DNA of 64,000 nt from Roseburia porci (GTDB lineage: Bacteria > Bacillota > Clostridia > Lachnospirales > Lachnospiraceae), in contig NZ_VUNI01000001.1 in the NCBI RefSeq assembly GCF_009695765.1, positions 1-64,000 on the forward strand, in the 5' to 3' direction. The notes below the pieces were generated by a model. That model did not search any database. It was not told where the DNA came from and saw nothing but the letters and a program-made list of their open reading frames with translations. Every line of letters starts with the position of its first letter. Position 1 is the stretch's first letter. Of the stretch, positions 18,238-26,418 are shown in pieces. The position numbers were made by a program, and so were the translations under genes.

Positions 18238-19113
18238 TCATTCATTTAAATCTGAAATTACTGTATCGTATAAATCTCCTACATATTTTATATTTGCGTC
18301 ATCCATCTGATCGTAATATTCTTCCAATGTGGATATAAAAGAGTGGAATCTGTTTCTGCGTCCTTTTATGGTTTTAAGGACAGAAGCTTTAACGGATACA
18401 TCAGTATAATATCGGTCAATCATATCATGGATAGCTGCTTGTTTTTTGGATACTACTTGCGCCTTTAACTTGGCAGGAGATTGACCGGTGTACTTTGGAC
18501 CTTGAATTGCAACAAGCTCATCTATTTTCTTTTCCATAAGTTCATACCGTTCAAAAAAAGTATCTGGATTTTTTGTGTTATTTACAATATTGACGCAATC
18601 TTGAATTATTCGTAAATTCTGCTCTGGATATACCATAGTTCCCTCTTCGACAGCTGATGGAATCTCCGGTTGTTGTTCTTTTGCAAAGGTATCGTAATTG
18701 CTATATACTTTCTTCCATTTGTTAAATAGATAAAAGAATAATATACCGAACAAAATAAAAAATATTCCTCCAAATGCTAATGTTGGAATCCCGATTATTA
18801 AACATATTATTCCAGCGATAAGAGCGAGGATATAAGAAAATTTATAACTTCCTTTAGAAGATACTTTTTTCTTTTCTACAATATAGCCTTTTTCTGCTGA
18901 TGATCCAGAAGCATTTCTGCCAGAAGAATCTCCAACTTTTGAAGAATAGGACAATCCGGTTCCGGGAAGTGATGCGCGTACCCTTGTTCCGGTTTGGGAA
19001 TTCACGGAGAAGCCACCATATTTACTTCCAACGCTTACACCAACACTTTTTTCCCCAATATTTAGTTTTACACCAGGTGCGATTTTAACGCTTTTTCTAA
19101 ATCTCATTCCCAT
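18238..19113 (-). CDS. DUF4236 membrane protein
   Basis: Function unknown. 291 residues. Residues 1-60 match the DUF4236 pattern (MRFRKSVKIAPGVKLN, then VGVSVGSKYGG and LPGTGLSYSS), a Gly-rich beta domain seen on phages, conjugative elements and bacterial membrane proteins. Two close membrane segments follow at ~92-133 (IGIPTLAFGGIFFILFGILF). The remaining ~155 residues are charged and helical. AGGAGGA precedes the ATG; the gene overlaps the ImmA-type gene upstream by 17 bases and is probably co-transcribed with it and the repressor, so expressed in the lysogen. Confidence 0.7.
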   Translation of the reverse strand: MGMRFRKSVKIAPGVKLNIGEKSVGVSVGSKYGGFSVNSQTGTRVRASLPGTGLSYSSKVGDSSGRNASGSSAEKGYIVEKKKVSSKGSYKFSYILALIAGIICLIIGIPTLAFGGIFFILFGILFFYLFNKWKKVYSNYDTFAKEQQPEIPSAVEEGTMVYPEQNLRIIQDCVNIVNNTKNPDTFFERYELMEKKIDELVAIQGPKYTGQSPAKLKAQVVSKKQAAIHDMIDRYYTDVSVKASVLKTIKGRRNRFHSFISTLEEYYDQMDDANIKYVGDLYDTVISDLNE

Positions 19114-19549
19114 AGGTATTTCCTCCTTCTATTGTCTTGAAAGTCATTATTTTCTCAGAATATCCAGCCAATCTTGCGATCTGCTTAGAAGTCATGCCCG
19201 GATGATCGTATACTAATTCATCGGGGATCAAAAGTTCGGCTGCGAAAGTATTGGCTTCATTTTCGAATTTGTTCGTGTTAAATAAGGTGTGACTATCCAT
19301 ATATAGTGCATTCGCTTTTTTATGTAAAAACAAATGCCCCAATTCATGAGCACACACGAAAGTCTTTTCAGATTTCGGTAGGTTTTCATCAATATATATA
19401 ATATGGTTTCTTTGAAAATATTGGTAAAACCCGCGAACACCTTCAAGTGGAGCATATACCAATATTGCATTTTTCTGTTCAAGAATTTCGAACGGATTCC
19501 GTGTGCCATATTTTTTCACTATGGATTTTACTTGATCGCGAATATTCAT
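19097..19549 (-). CDS. ImmA/IrrE-type metallopeptidase
   Basis: 150 residues with a zinc protease motif HELGH (H68-H72) and a downstream ENEANTFAAELLIP helix giving the third ligand. Proteins of this family cleave XRE-type repressors; ImmA of ICEBs1 is the known example. It lies 6 bp after the CI-like repressor gene on the same strand, so the natural reading is an anti-repressor protease that inactivates that repressor on induction. The target is inferred from position. Confidence 0.85.
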   Translation of the reverse strand: MNIRDQVKSIVKKYGTRNPFEILEQKNAILVYAPLEGVRGFYQYFQRNHIIYIDENLPKSEKTFVCAHELGHLFLHKKANALYMDSHTLFNTNKFENEANTFAAELLIPDELVYDHPGMTSKQIARLAGYSEKIMTFKTIEGGNTYGNEI

Positions 19550-19555
19550 TAAATA

Positions 19556-19963
19556 TCACTTATCCTTTTTATACTTTTTAGGTGTGTAAAGCTCTTTGTT
19601 CCTTTTCTTGCCCATTTCCATCCCGACCTGCATAGCAGAGATAATTGATTCTACAGCTTCCGGCGTTGCCGGTACGCCATCAAACATTAACCCTTCCTGC
19701 CTTAGCAATGCTTCTGTATTTGAGAGTATAGCGCCTATTTCTTTTTCATCACGTTTAGTAAGTGGTTCGGAGTTTTTCCCAGTCATAAGGTATTCGACGC
19801 TTACCCCAAAGAAATCAGCAAGTTTTTTCATGTTTTCTGTTTTTGGAGTACTGCGTCCTCTTTTCCAATCACTTAATGTTGACTGAGTTACCCCTGTTTC
19901 TTTTGCCACTTTGTAAGCGGACAACCCATGCTTTTGTAATAATTGTTCAAAAATCTCATACAT
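19556..19963 (-). CDS. CI-like phage repressor, XRE family
   Basis: 135-residue DNA-binding protein with an N-terminal helix-turn-helix (~residues 8-62; TGVTQSTLSDWKRGRSTPK contains the recognition helix) and a short helical C-terminus, without a LexA-type peptidase domain. It faces a smaller XRE gene across a shared operator region and is followed by an ImmA protease, as in an immunity module. The start at 19963 is backed by AAAGGTGA and by alignment with the start of the divergent paralog. A longer reading frame to 20086 covers operator DNA and is rejected. Confidence 0.9.
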   Translation of the reverse strand: MYEIFEQLLQKHGLSAYKVAKETGVTQSTLSDWKRGRSTPKTENMKKLADFFGVSVEYLMTGKNSEPLTKRDEKEIGAILSNTEALLRQEGLMFDGVPATPEAVESIISAMQVGMEMGKKRNKELYTPKKYKKDK

Positions 19964-20170
19964 AATTTGTTCACCTTTCACAAATAACAAAAATACATCG
20001 AAAAACCGATAAAAATACGTTGACATTATCGGAAATGCGTAGTATAGTATGAGCATGCAAAGGAAAACCGATAAAATCCGATGCATACTACGGAAATGTT
20101 GTTTACTTCGTTTGACAAGCAGAGTATATCACATTTCCGTAGTATTAACAATATGGAAGGTGGTGTAATT
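19964..20170. promoter_or_regulatory. Divergent operator region of the lysis-lysogeny switch
   Basis: Contains several repeated sites. CCGATAAAA occurs at 20006-20014 and 20067-20075, with the inverted TTATCGG at 20026-20032. A perfect 15-bp inverted pair, ATACTACGGAAATGT (20085-20099) and its complement (20131-20145), is joined by a related half-site CGGAAATGCGTAGTAT (20030-20045) that lies inside the rightward promoter. These are the likely binding sites of the two flanking XRE proteins. Confidence 0.7.
20020..20048 (+). promoter_or_regulatory. Rightward early promoter
   Basis: TTGACA (20020-20025), 17 bases, TATAGT (20043-20048). The spacer contains an operator-like CGGAAATG element. It would drive the Cro-like gene and the early operon and should be blocked by repressor. 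Confidence 0.75.
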
Positions 20171-20380
20171 TTGTACAAAAAATTTGCAGAATTGTTGGAT
20201 AATACCAACAAAACGGTATATTCGGTGTCGAAAGACACAGGCATTCCGCAATCGACATTAAGTGATTGGAAAAGAGGACGAAGTACCCCGAAAGTGGACA
20301 AGCTTAAGATCCTTGCTGATTATTTTGGAGTATCAGTTGAATATTTCTTGGATGACAACAAGCAGCAAAGGAGAAAATGA
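20171..20380 (+). CDS. Cro-like XRE regulator
   Basis: 69-residue single-domain helix-turn-helix protein. Its recognition region STLSDWKRGRSTPK is identical to that of the opposing repressor, and 26 bases of DNA (20255-20280) are identical in inverted orientation to 19854-19879. The two should bind the same operators, as CI and Cro do. Start: TTG at 20171, with AAGGTGG 7 bases upstream and the beginning YKKFAELLDNTNKTVYSVSK aligning with the paralog; an ATG at 20153 lacks a ribosome site. First gene of the rightward early operon. Confidence 0.85.
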   Translation: MYKKFAELLDNTNKTVYSVSKDTGIPQSTLSDWKRGRSTPKVDKLKILADYFGVSVEYFLDDNKQQRRK

Positions 20381-20397
20381 AGGGAGATGAGAAGAGT

Positions 20398-20649
20398 ATG
20401 CCGAAATTAAAAATTCCAGAGTATGAAATGCAGAATCGCCGGACAAAGGCTGTGATCGCTGAAATAACAGAACTTGAAGCCGTAGATACAAAGGCTCTTG
20501 CAAAGATCCTTGGATTATCTGCAAGTTCTGTAAATCGGAAGAAAAGGCATCCTGAGCAGTTTACGTTGGCAGAAATTCGAGCACTGGTAAAACGCTTTAA
20601 ACTGACAGCTGAACAGCAAGCAAAGTTAATAGGAGTGAGCGAATTATGA
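20398..20649 (+). CDS. Small phage DNA-binding protein
   Basis: 83 residues with a predicted helix-turn-helix (TKALAKILGLSASSVNRKKR) and a second helical pair (FTLAEIRALVKRFKL). Resembles small phage regulators that follow cro; a CII-like or excisionase-like role is possible but unproved. The ATG at 20398 follows GGGAG; an in-frame ATG at 20377 overlapping the cro stop is the alternative. Confidence 0.65.
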   Translation: MPKLKIPEYEMQNRRTKAVIAEITELEAVDTKALAKILGLSASSVNRKKRHPEQFTLAEIRALVKRFKLTAEQQAKLIGVSEL

Positions 20650-20828
20650 AGAAATGGAAAGAGCGAACCAGTAAGGTGATGAACCTTTTAACCGGTATTG
20701 AAGCCGGAGTGCTGTTGGTAAGTGGACTTGCCGCCTGTGGTAACTGGATCTACTTAATCCCATTTGTGACAGCGGTAGTGGCAATACTGTACACAAGGCT
20801 CTGGATGCGGAGGTGGAAACTTGAGTGA
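20646..20828 (+). CDS. Small two-helix membrane protein
   Basis: 60 residues, basic ends, with two hydrophobic segments (VMNLLTGIEAGVLLVSGLAA and LIPFVTAVVAILYT). ATAGGAGTG precedes the ATG, which overlaps the previous stop by 4 bases. No family recognised. Confidence 0.6.
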   Translation: MKKWKERTSKVMNLLTGIEAGVLLVSGLAACGNWIYLIPFVTAVVAILYTRLWMRRWKLE

Positions 20829-20973
20829 TCTGATGACACACATGACCGTATCTGAGTACCTGCATTACCGTAAGCAGGCAAAAGGCAAGGACAAGCCAAA
20901 AGAAAAAGGCGATGGATTCGCTGAGATTTTAGAAAAGGAAATAAAAAAGGAATCGCCTTCCGACCAAAGATGA
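20821..20973 (+). CDS. Small charged phage protein
   Basis: 50 residues starting at TTG 20821 (SDLMTHMTVSEYLHYRKQ... ending KKESPSDQR). GGAGGTGG lies just upstream and the start overlaps the preceding gene by 8 bases, so it looks translated in the operon. Very rich in Lys and Glu, no membrane segment. Function unknown. Confidence 0.55.
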   Translation: MSDLMTHMTVSEYLHYRKQAKGKDKPKEKGDGFAEILEKEIKKESPSDQR

Positions 20974-21009
20974 ACGATTCCTTACAAAGCAAATAGATAA
21001 CTCTATTTG
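20947..21009 (+). other. Tandem hairpins in the early operon
   Basis: AAGGAATCG/CGATTCCTT (20947-20955, 20975-20983) followed by a perfect CAAATAGA-TAAC-TCTATTTG (20990-21009). No long T-run. It lies at the only sizeable gap (79 bp) in the early operon and could be a processing or attenuation site. Confidence 0.4.
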
Positions 21010-21052
21010 TATGCATTTTACCATGATTTTAAAGAAATGAAAAGGTGAAATT

Positions 21053-21235
21053 ATGAACCATTGCAGAAAATGCGGATGCACTCTGGACCCCGGAGAGGGC
21101 AAACTTTGTGATGAGTGCAGAGAAACTATTGAAAAGATGCGAAGCACAGCCGGGCGATTACAGATGATTATCGAGGCAAAAAGCTATACGCAGATAAGTA
21201 TGGAGGATTATTTGAATGAATATAACAAAAATTGA
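21053..21235 (+). CDS. Small zinc-ribbon protein
   Basis: 60 residues with two CxxC pairs (CRKCGC and CDEC) 13 residues apart, then a helical, charged tail. AAAGGTGA precedes the ATG. It overlaps the ATPase gene by 20 bases and is probably a small partner of the recombination module; function unknown. Confidence 0.6.
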   Translation: MNHCRKCGCTLDPGEGKLCDECRETIEKMRSTAGRLQMIIEAKSYTQISMEDYLNEYNKN

Positions 21236-22646
21236 GATTAAAAACTTGTTCGGAATTAAGGAGTACCGGCAGGGCGGAAATTCCGTGGAACTGACCGGAA
21301 CAAATGGAGAGGGTAAAACTTCTGTTCTGGATGCTATTAAGTATGCTCTCACAAATAAGAGTACCAGGGATTATATCGTACATAAAGGAGAAACCGAGGG
21401 TGAGATCATTGTAGAAACAGATACCGGTCTTTCGATTGATCGTAAGGCACGAATCAATAAGGCTGATTACAAATCCGTAAAGATGAACGGAGTTGAGGTA
21501 AACGGTCCAGAAGCGTTTCTACGAGATCTGTTTACACCATTGCAGTTAAACCCTATTGAATTTATGAGCATGGATAAGAAACAGCAGAATGCCATTATCC
21601 TCGATATGATTGAATATCCGTGGGATATGAATAAGATACGGGAATGGTTCGGGGAGATTCCGGCATGGGTAAATTATGAACAGAATATTTTATCAGTTCT
21701 GAATGATATCCAGTCCGAAAATGGAGAATATTATCAGAACCGCCGGAACATTGACCGGGACATCCGTAATAAAAAGGCATTTGTTGAGGATATTGCAGCA
21801 TCCTTGCCAAGCGGATATGAGGCTGATAAGTGGAGAAATGCCAACGTTGGAGATATTTACAGAGAAATCGAGCGGATCACACATGAAAACTCTGTTATTG
21901 AAAAAGCAAAGCAGATGCTGGACAACCGTAACAATAAAATGCGGAAGTTCCAGGCAGATCTTGAGATTGAGAAAGCTGCCATTGAATCCGAGCTTGGTCA
22001 GAGATCTGCACAGATTATTGAAGAAATAACGAGACTTGAGGGGCAGATCGCAACGCTCAGACAGGAGCAGAGCGGACTTGAATCTAAAAAAGCGGACAAG
22101 ATCCAGATTGCAGAATCGAATTATAAAGCATCGGTTGTAGCTTTTGAAAGTGAATGTGCGGAGTATGAGCCTTACGCTGATAAAGAGTTGCAGGATGTCA
22201 CAGAATTACAGCAGAAAGCCAAGAGCATTGAAGATATGAAAGCTCACCTAAATGAGTATGATCGTATGGTTAAACTTCAGAATGATATTTCAGATCTGCA
22301 GGTGCAGTCACAGGATATGACCGACAAGATCGAGAAAGCACGTGTTCTTCCGGGAGAGATTCTTGCAAACTGCACAATTCCGATTGATGGATTGTCTGTA
22401 GAGAATGGCATCCCTCTGATTAACGGATTGCCGGTATCCAATCTTTCCGAGGGCGAAAAACTGGATCTGTGCATTGATGTAGCGGTACAGAAACCGAACG
22501 CTTTAAACATCATTTTAATTGATGGTGCTGAGAAACTTGCAACGGATCTGAGGGAAAAGCTGTATGCAAAATGCAAGGAAAAAGGCTTACAGTTCATTGC
22601 AACTAGAACCACAGATGAGAATAAATTTACAATCGTTGAATTTTAG
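21216..22646 (+). CDS. SbcC/RecF-like phage AAA ATPase
   Basis: 476 residues. Walker A is GTNGEGKT (28-35), an ABC-type signature LSEGEKLDL lies near 408 and a Walker-B-like ILIDGAEKL near 430; the middle (~165-370) is coiled coil. This is the SMC/Rad50-like layout of phage ATPases next to RecT-type annealing proteins, and it probably acts in phage recombination or replication on DNA ends. The Asp of Walker B is followed by Gly rather than Glu. It is upstream of the RecT-like and exonuclease genes, with 13-bp spacing. Confidence 0.8.
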   Translation: MNITKIEIKNLFGIKEYRQGGNSVELTGTNGEGKTSVLDAIKYALTNKSTRDYIVHKGETEGEIIVETDTGLSIDRKARINKADYKSVKMNGVEVNGPEAFLRDLFTPLQLNPIEFMSMDKKQQNAIILDMIEYPWDMNKIREWFGEIPAWVNYEQNILSVLNDIQSENGEYYQNRRNIDRDIRNKKAFVEDIAASLPSGYEADKWRNANVGDIYREIERITHENSVIEKAKQMLDNRNNKMRKFQADLEIEKAAIESELGQRSAQIIEEITRLEGQIATLRQEQSGLESKKADKIQIAESNYKASVVAFESECAEYEPYADKELQDVTELQQKAKSIEDMKAHLNEYDRMVKLQNDISDLQVQSQDMTDKIEKARVLPGEILANCTIPIDGLSVENGIPLINGLPVSNLSEGEKLDLCIDVAVQKPNALNIILIDGAEKLATDLREKLYAKCKEKGLQFIATRTTDENKFTIVEF

Positions 22647-22659
22647 GAGGTAGATCATC

Positions 22660-23316
22660 ATGGATAATACAGAACTTATGGCAGTTGAACACAATCAGCT
22701 TTCGACAAATGTTTTTTCTGATCCAGAATCATTTCAGAAAATTTTCGATATTGGAAAAATGTTTGCATCATCTTCTCTTGTGCCACAGGCATATCAGGGA
22801 AAACCGATGGATTGCACAATCGCCGTTGATATGGCAAATCGTATGGGGGTAAGCCCGATGATGGTTATGCAGAATCTTTATGTTGTACAGGGAAAACCAC
22901 AGTGGAGTGGACAGGCTTGCACATCAATGATTATGGCGAGCGGAAAATATAAAAATGTTCATCATGTTTATACTGGTGAGCGTGGTACAGATTCCTGGGG
23001 ATGCTATCTGGAAGCAGACAAGGTAGATACTGGAGAAACGGTAAAAGGAGCGGAAGTTACCATTAAAATGGCGAAAGACGAAGGATGGTATGGAAAGAAC
23101 GGAAGTAAGTGGAAAACTATGCCTGAACTGATGCTTGCCTATCGTGCATCTGCATTTTTTGCAAGGGTGCATATTCCAAATTCGCTGATGGGGTGTGCAG
23201 TTGAGGGTGAAATCGAGGATATTAAAGCACCGTTACAGGCTCCGCCAGATCCATTTGCAGACGCAAAAGTAGCACAGGAAGCAAAGGAGGTGTTCCCTGA
23301 TGTTGTTAACGAGTGA
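22660..23316 (+). CDS. recT: RecT-family single-strand annealing protein
   Basis: 218 residues with the RecT signature region: QAYQGKPMDCTIAVDMANRM, GVSPMMVMQNLYVVQGKPQW and the TMPELMLAYRASAFFAR helix. Such proteins anneal complementary strands after end resection by a partner exonuclease, here the next gene, which it overlaps by 17 bases. TAGGAGGTAG precedes the ATG. The C-terminal 25 residues are Pro/Ala-rich linker. Confidence 0.85.
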   Translation: MDNTELMAVEHNQLSTNVFSDPESFQKIFDIGKMFASSSLVPQAYQGKPMDCTIAVDMANRMGVSPMMVMQNLYVVQGKPQWSGQACTSMIMASGKYKNVHHVYTGERGTDSWGCYLEADKVDTGETVKGAEVTIKMAKDEGWYGKNGSKWKTMPELMLAYRASAFFARVHIPNSLMGCAVEGEIEDIKAPLQAPPDPFADAKVAQEAKEVFPDVVNE

Positions 23317-24103
23317 GAACTATTACAGCCAGGAGGCAAACAGGGATTACCTGTCCGTGAGCCAATATAAAGATTTTATGGGTACATATGGAAAGCCGGG
23401 ATGTGAGGAATATGCCCTTGCAAAGTTAAATGGCACATGGGCGGAGAATATGGAAGATTCCGATGCACTTATGGTTGGTTCTTATGTCGATGCACACTTT
23501 GAGGGCACTCTGGATGTGTTTAAAGCACAGCATCCGTGTATGTTCAAGAAAGATGGTACGCTTATGGCTAAATATCTTCGTGCAAATGAAATGATCCAGC
23601 GGTGCGAACGGGATGAGCTTTTTTCACAGTTCATGAGCGGGCAGAAGCAGGTTATCATGACCGCTGATCTGTTTGGTGCAAAGTGGAAAATAAAAATTGA
23701 CAGCTATCATCCGGACAAATGCATCGTCGATCTGAAAACGTGCCAGTCTGTAAGCAAGGTATTTTATCACCCGGATACCGGTCATCTTAACTTCTTGGAT
23801 GAGTGGGGGTACTACATTCAAGGTGCAGTATATCAGAAAGTTGTGGAGATCAATACTGGAAAGAAGCTCCCATTTTTTATAGCAGCGGTATCCAAGGAAA
23901 AAGAGCCGGAGATCCAGCTTATTGCAGTTGAGCAATCAAAGCTGGATGAGGCATTGGTAAATGTGGAACGGAACACGCCTAAGATTGTTGCTTTAAAAGC
24001 GGGCAGATATACACCGATGCGCTGTGAGCAGTGTGACTACTGTAAGCATACAAGAGTATTAAAAAGTCCTATCTGGTCCAGTGCGCTGATCGGGGAGGTA
24101 TAG
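23300..24103 (+). CDS. PD-(D/E)XK exonuclease, RecE-like (DUF3799 type)
   Basis: 267 residues. The nuclease core is visible as VGSYVDAHFEG, the IDSYHPDKCIVDLKT block (Asp, then DLK) and a downstream GYYIQGAVYQKVV helix; CEQCDYCKHTR near the end may hold a metal or Fe-S cluster. It would resect duplex ends to give single strands for the RecT-like protein encoded just upstream. AAAGGAGGTG lies before the ATG inside recT. Confidence 0.8.
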   Translation: MLLTSENYYSQEANRDYLSVSQYKDFMGTYGKPGCEEYALAKLNGTWAENMEDSDALMVGSYVDAHFEGTLDVFKAQHPCMFKKDGTLMAKYLRANEMIQRCERDELFSQFMSGQKQVIMTADLFGAKWKIKIDSYHPDKCIVDLKTCQSVSKVFYHPDTGHLNFLDEWGYYIQGAVYQKVVEINTGKKLPFFIAAVSKEKEPEIQLIAVEQSKLDEALVNVERNTPKIVALKAGRYTPMRCEQCDYCKHTRVLKSPIWSSALIGEV

Positions 24104-24104
24104 G

Positions 24105-24422
24105 ATGAAAGACTCTATCGTTATTGATATGCAGTATGCGGATTATGACCTGATTGATGGTACGCCAAACGTACATAGGCATCATATTTTTGAGGGAGTG
24201 GCAAACAGACCTTTATCGGATGCAGATGGTTTGTGGGTGCCATTATCTCAGGAGCACCATGAGGGCAAGTTGAGTGTCCATAACAACAAAGAAATGTGTA
24301 CGTTGATGCACATTATCGGTCAGCTTGCATACGAAAAGAAATATTATAAGGATCTCTGCGGAATTAAAGATGATCCTGCAAGAGAGCAGTTTAGAAGCAG
24401 ATATATGAGAAGTTATTTATAG
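24105..24422 (+). CDS. HNH-like phage protein
   Basis: 105 residues containing HRHHIFEG and, 20 residues on, VPLSQEHHEG, a paired-His layout seen in small HNH-like phage proteins. The Cys pairs of full HNH enzymes are absent. A role in recombination intermediates (as NinG-type proteins) is only a guess from its place between the exonuclease and rusA. GGGGAGGTATAGG precedes the ATG. Confidence 0.55.
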   Translation: MKDSIVIDMQYADYDLIDGTPNVHRHHIFEGVANRPLSDADGLWVPLSQEHHEGKLSVHNNKEMCTLMHIIGQLAYEKKYYKDLCGIKDDPAREQFRSRYMRSYL

Positions 24423-24520
24423 GTTGCAACACCTTCCAGATGGAAAAAGAAGCTATTCATCGAATATACCACAATATATTTTCTTCCTGGTGCTGCAATG
24501 CACCGGGGGAAAGGAGTTTT

Positions 24521-25258
24521 ATGAATAACATTGAAATGAAAACATTAACCTCTGTTGAGGTAGCAGATATGGTTGGTAAGGATCATAACAAATTATTGAG
24601 AGATATAAGAGAGTATATAGCTCAGTTTGATGCGTCCAAAATTGGACACACCGAATTTTTTACAGAATCTGAATATACAGATAAAGCAAATAGAAAGAAA
24701 CCATGCTATCTGGTTACAAAGAAAGGCTGTGAATTTATCGCTCATAAGCTTACTGGGGTAAAGGGTACGGAATTCACAGCAAAATATATCAATCGTTTCC
24801 ACGAACTTGAGGAAACAGTGCAGAAACCACGTACAGCATTGGAGCAGATCGCTTTACTTGCACAGGGAACCATCGAACTGGAGCAGAAAGTTGATACCGT
24901 AGAACAGAAAGTATATGCGATTGAGAATGATATGCCATTATTCGGTGCGGAATCAGATGAGCTTTCCGCCCATGTTAAGCGTAAGGGTGTGGAAATGCTT
25001 GGTGGTAAACGTTCCGAGGCATATAAGGACAACACAGTGCGTCAGAGAGTGTACCGGGATATCTACAATCAGCTCAGACGTGAGTTTGGCATTTATGACG
25101 ATGAGGGCAAAATGAAGAGCTACAAGGCCTTGAAACGTAAAGATCTTGCAGATGCACATGAATTTATTGATTGTTATACGCTTCCTGCATATCTTGCGGA
25201 GCAGATCGCATGTAGCAACGCCCAGATCGGAATGGAGGATCTGCAGCATGGAGCATAA
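24521..25258 (+). CDS. Rha-type regulatory protein with ORF6C domain
   Basis: 245 residues. Residues ~8-95 are a Rha domain (LTSVEVADMVGKDHNKLLRD, then YLVTKKGCEFIA), a putative DNA-binding antirepressor-type fold; residues ~150-235 are an ORF6C domain (YKDNTVRQRVYRDIYNQLRR). This pairing is typical of phage antirepressors that modulate the CI switch. AAAGGAG places the start at 24521; an in-frame ATG at 24440 lies in a 98-bp spacer that contains a small GGTGC/GCACC hairpin. It overlaps rusA by 11 bases. Confidence 0.8.
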   Translation: MNNIEMKTLTSVEVADMVGKDHNKLLRDIREYIAQFDASKIGHTEFFTESEYTDKANRKKPCYLVTKKGCEFIAHKLTGVKGTEFTAKYINRFHELEETVQKPRTALEQIALLAQGTIELEQKVDTVEQKVYAIENDMPLFGAESDELSAHVKRKGVEMLGGKRSEAYKDNTVRQRVYRDIYNQLRREFGIYDDEGKMKSYKALKRKDLADAHEFIDCYTLPAYLAEQIACSNAQIGMEDLQHGA

Positions 25259-25676
25259 ATTTGTGATCTTAGGACGGTTGGACGGTCTGAATACATATAC
25301 GGCCGCCAACCGGACGAACTACCGCAAAGGCGGGGCGATGAAGCGGAATAATGAGGAGACTATCATCTGGTCCATACGTCAGCAACTTCGAGGAGTTCAC
25401 ATTGATAAGCCAGTCTTGATCTACTACAGATTTTTCGAGCCAAATCGCAGACGGGATAACGACAATATCCTGTCTTGTGCTTCCAAATTTGTTCAGGACA
25501 GCCTTGTTAAAACACATGTGCTTGACGATGACAGCCAGAAGTACATACCGCACTTTTACTTTGACACAGACATTGATCAAAGCAATCCGAGGATAGAGGT
25601 TACATTAACCGAGCTGACCGAAGAACAGGCAAAAATGCCGCTCGCAACCTTGCTGAACGACCTCGGGAAGAGGTGA
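25248..25676 (+). CDS. rusA: RusA-family Holliday junction resolvase
   Basis: 142 residues. Conserved acidic residues fall in RRRDNDNIL (D70, D72) and VLDDDSQ (D93-D95), the arrangement of the RusA metal site. It would resolve four-way junctions produced by phage recombination. The ATG at 25248 follows GGAGGA by 8 bases and lies inside the preceding gene. Confidence 0.85.
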   Translation: MEHKFVILGRLDGLNTYTAANRTNYRKGGAMKRNNEETIIWSIRQQLRGVHIDKPVLIYYRFFEPNRRRDNDNILSCASKFVQDSLVKTHVLDDDSQKYIPHFYFDTDIDQSNPRIEVTLTELTEEQAKMPLATLLNDLGKR

Positions 25677-25680
25677 TTGT

Positions 25681-26418
25681 TTGGCAGAGAAAAACAGTTT
25701 TGTGCTGTATACCGAATATCTTAAACATGTCCAAAAAATGAGCATGGAACAGCGTGGAGAGTTGTTCACGGCGATATTATGTTATGCCGCCGGTGATCCG
25801 CTTCCGGAATTGGATGCGGCGCCAGATATGGCATTTAGCTTTATAAAAGAGCGGATGGATCGGGATACAGAAAAATATGAAGAAACAATAGACCGTAGGA
25901 AAGAGGCTGGACGTAAAGGCGGTTTAGCAAAAGCTAGCAATGCTAAGCAAAATTTAGCAAAGGTAAGCAATGCTAAGCAAGAGATAGCAAATTTAGCTGT
26001 ATATGATACTGATACTGTTAATGTAAATGATATTAATAAAAATACTTTGGCGGATGCCAAAGCGTTGTTTGAACGTTTGTGGAAACTGTATCCGAACAAA
26101 AAAGGAAAAGGTCAGGTATCGGATACCCAAAAGAAACGGCTACTCGCAATCGGGGAAGATAAGCTTGTTAAAGCGATTGATCGCTACAGCTTGGAATTGC
26201 AGAAGGACGCCGACTGGAGGAAAGCGCAGTACGGTAGCACATTTTTTAACAGTGGCTATGTCGACTATCTAGATGAAAATTATACACCAAGTAAAAAGCC
26301 AGCCGTAAAAGCAAAAAAGAATGGGTTCAATAATGTCAATCAGCGTGATTACGATTTTGACGAATTGGAAAAAGTGCTGCTGACTACGAATCCGGAAGGG
26401 AGCGAAACACATGAGTAA
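25681..26418 (+). CDS. Replication organiser-like protein (DUF6291 type)
   Basis: 245 residues, TTG start after AAGAGGTGATTG. The N-terminus (FVLYTEYLKHVQKMSMEQRG) is the DUF6291-like domain common in front of phage replication proteins; the C-terminal half (FERLWKLYPNKKGKGQVSD) resembles DnaD-like or loader-binding tails. Between them, residues ~82-101 are a tandem LAKxSNAKQ repeat encoded by a 30-bp DNA repeat. A role in starting phage replication is inferred from family context. Confidence 0.65.
   Translation: MAEKNSFVLYTEYLKHVQKMSMEQRGELFTAILCYAAGDPLPELDAAPDMAFSFIKERMDRDTEKYEETIDRRKEAGRKGGLAKASNAKQNLAKVSNAKQEIANLAVYDTDTVNVNDINKNTLADAKALFERLWKLYPNKKGKGQVSDTQKKRLLAIGEDKLVKAIDRYSLELQKDADWRKAQYGSTFFNSGYVDYLDENYTPSKKPAVKAKKNGFNNVNQRDYDFDELEKVLLTTNPEGSETHE
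25923..25982 (+). repeat. Tandem 30-bp repeat, possible phage origin
   Basis: Two 30-bp units (25923-25952 and 25953-25982) differ at 4 positions and share AGCAATGCTAAGCAA; a partial third unit with TAGCAAATTTAGC follows to about 25997. Iterons inside a replication-organiser gene are a usual origin layout in temperate phages. Confidence 0.5.

Noticed and set aside
20081-20170. Longer N-terminus for the Cro-like gene from an ATG at 20081 or 20153
   Set aside because: These starts lie in the operator repeats and lack ribosome sites; the TTG at 20171 aligns with the paralog.
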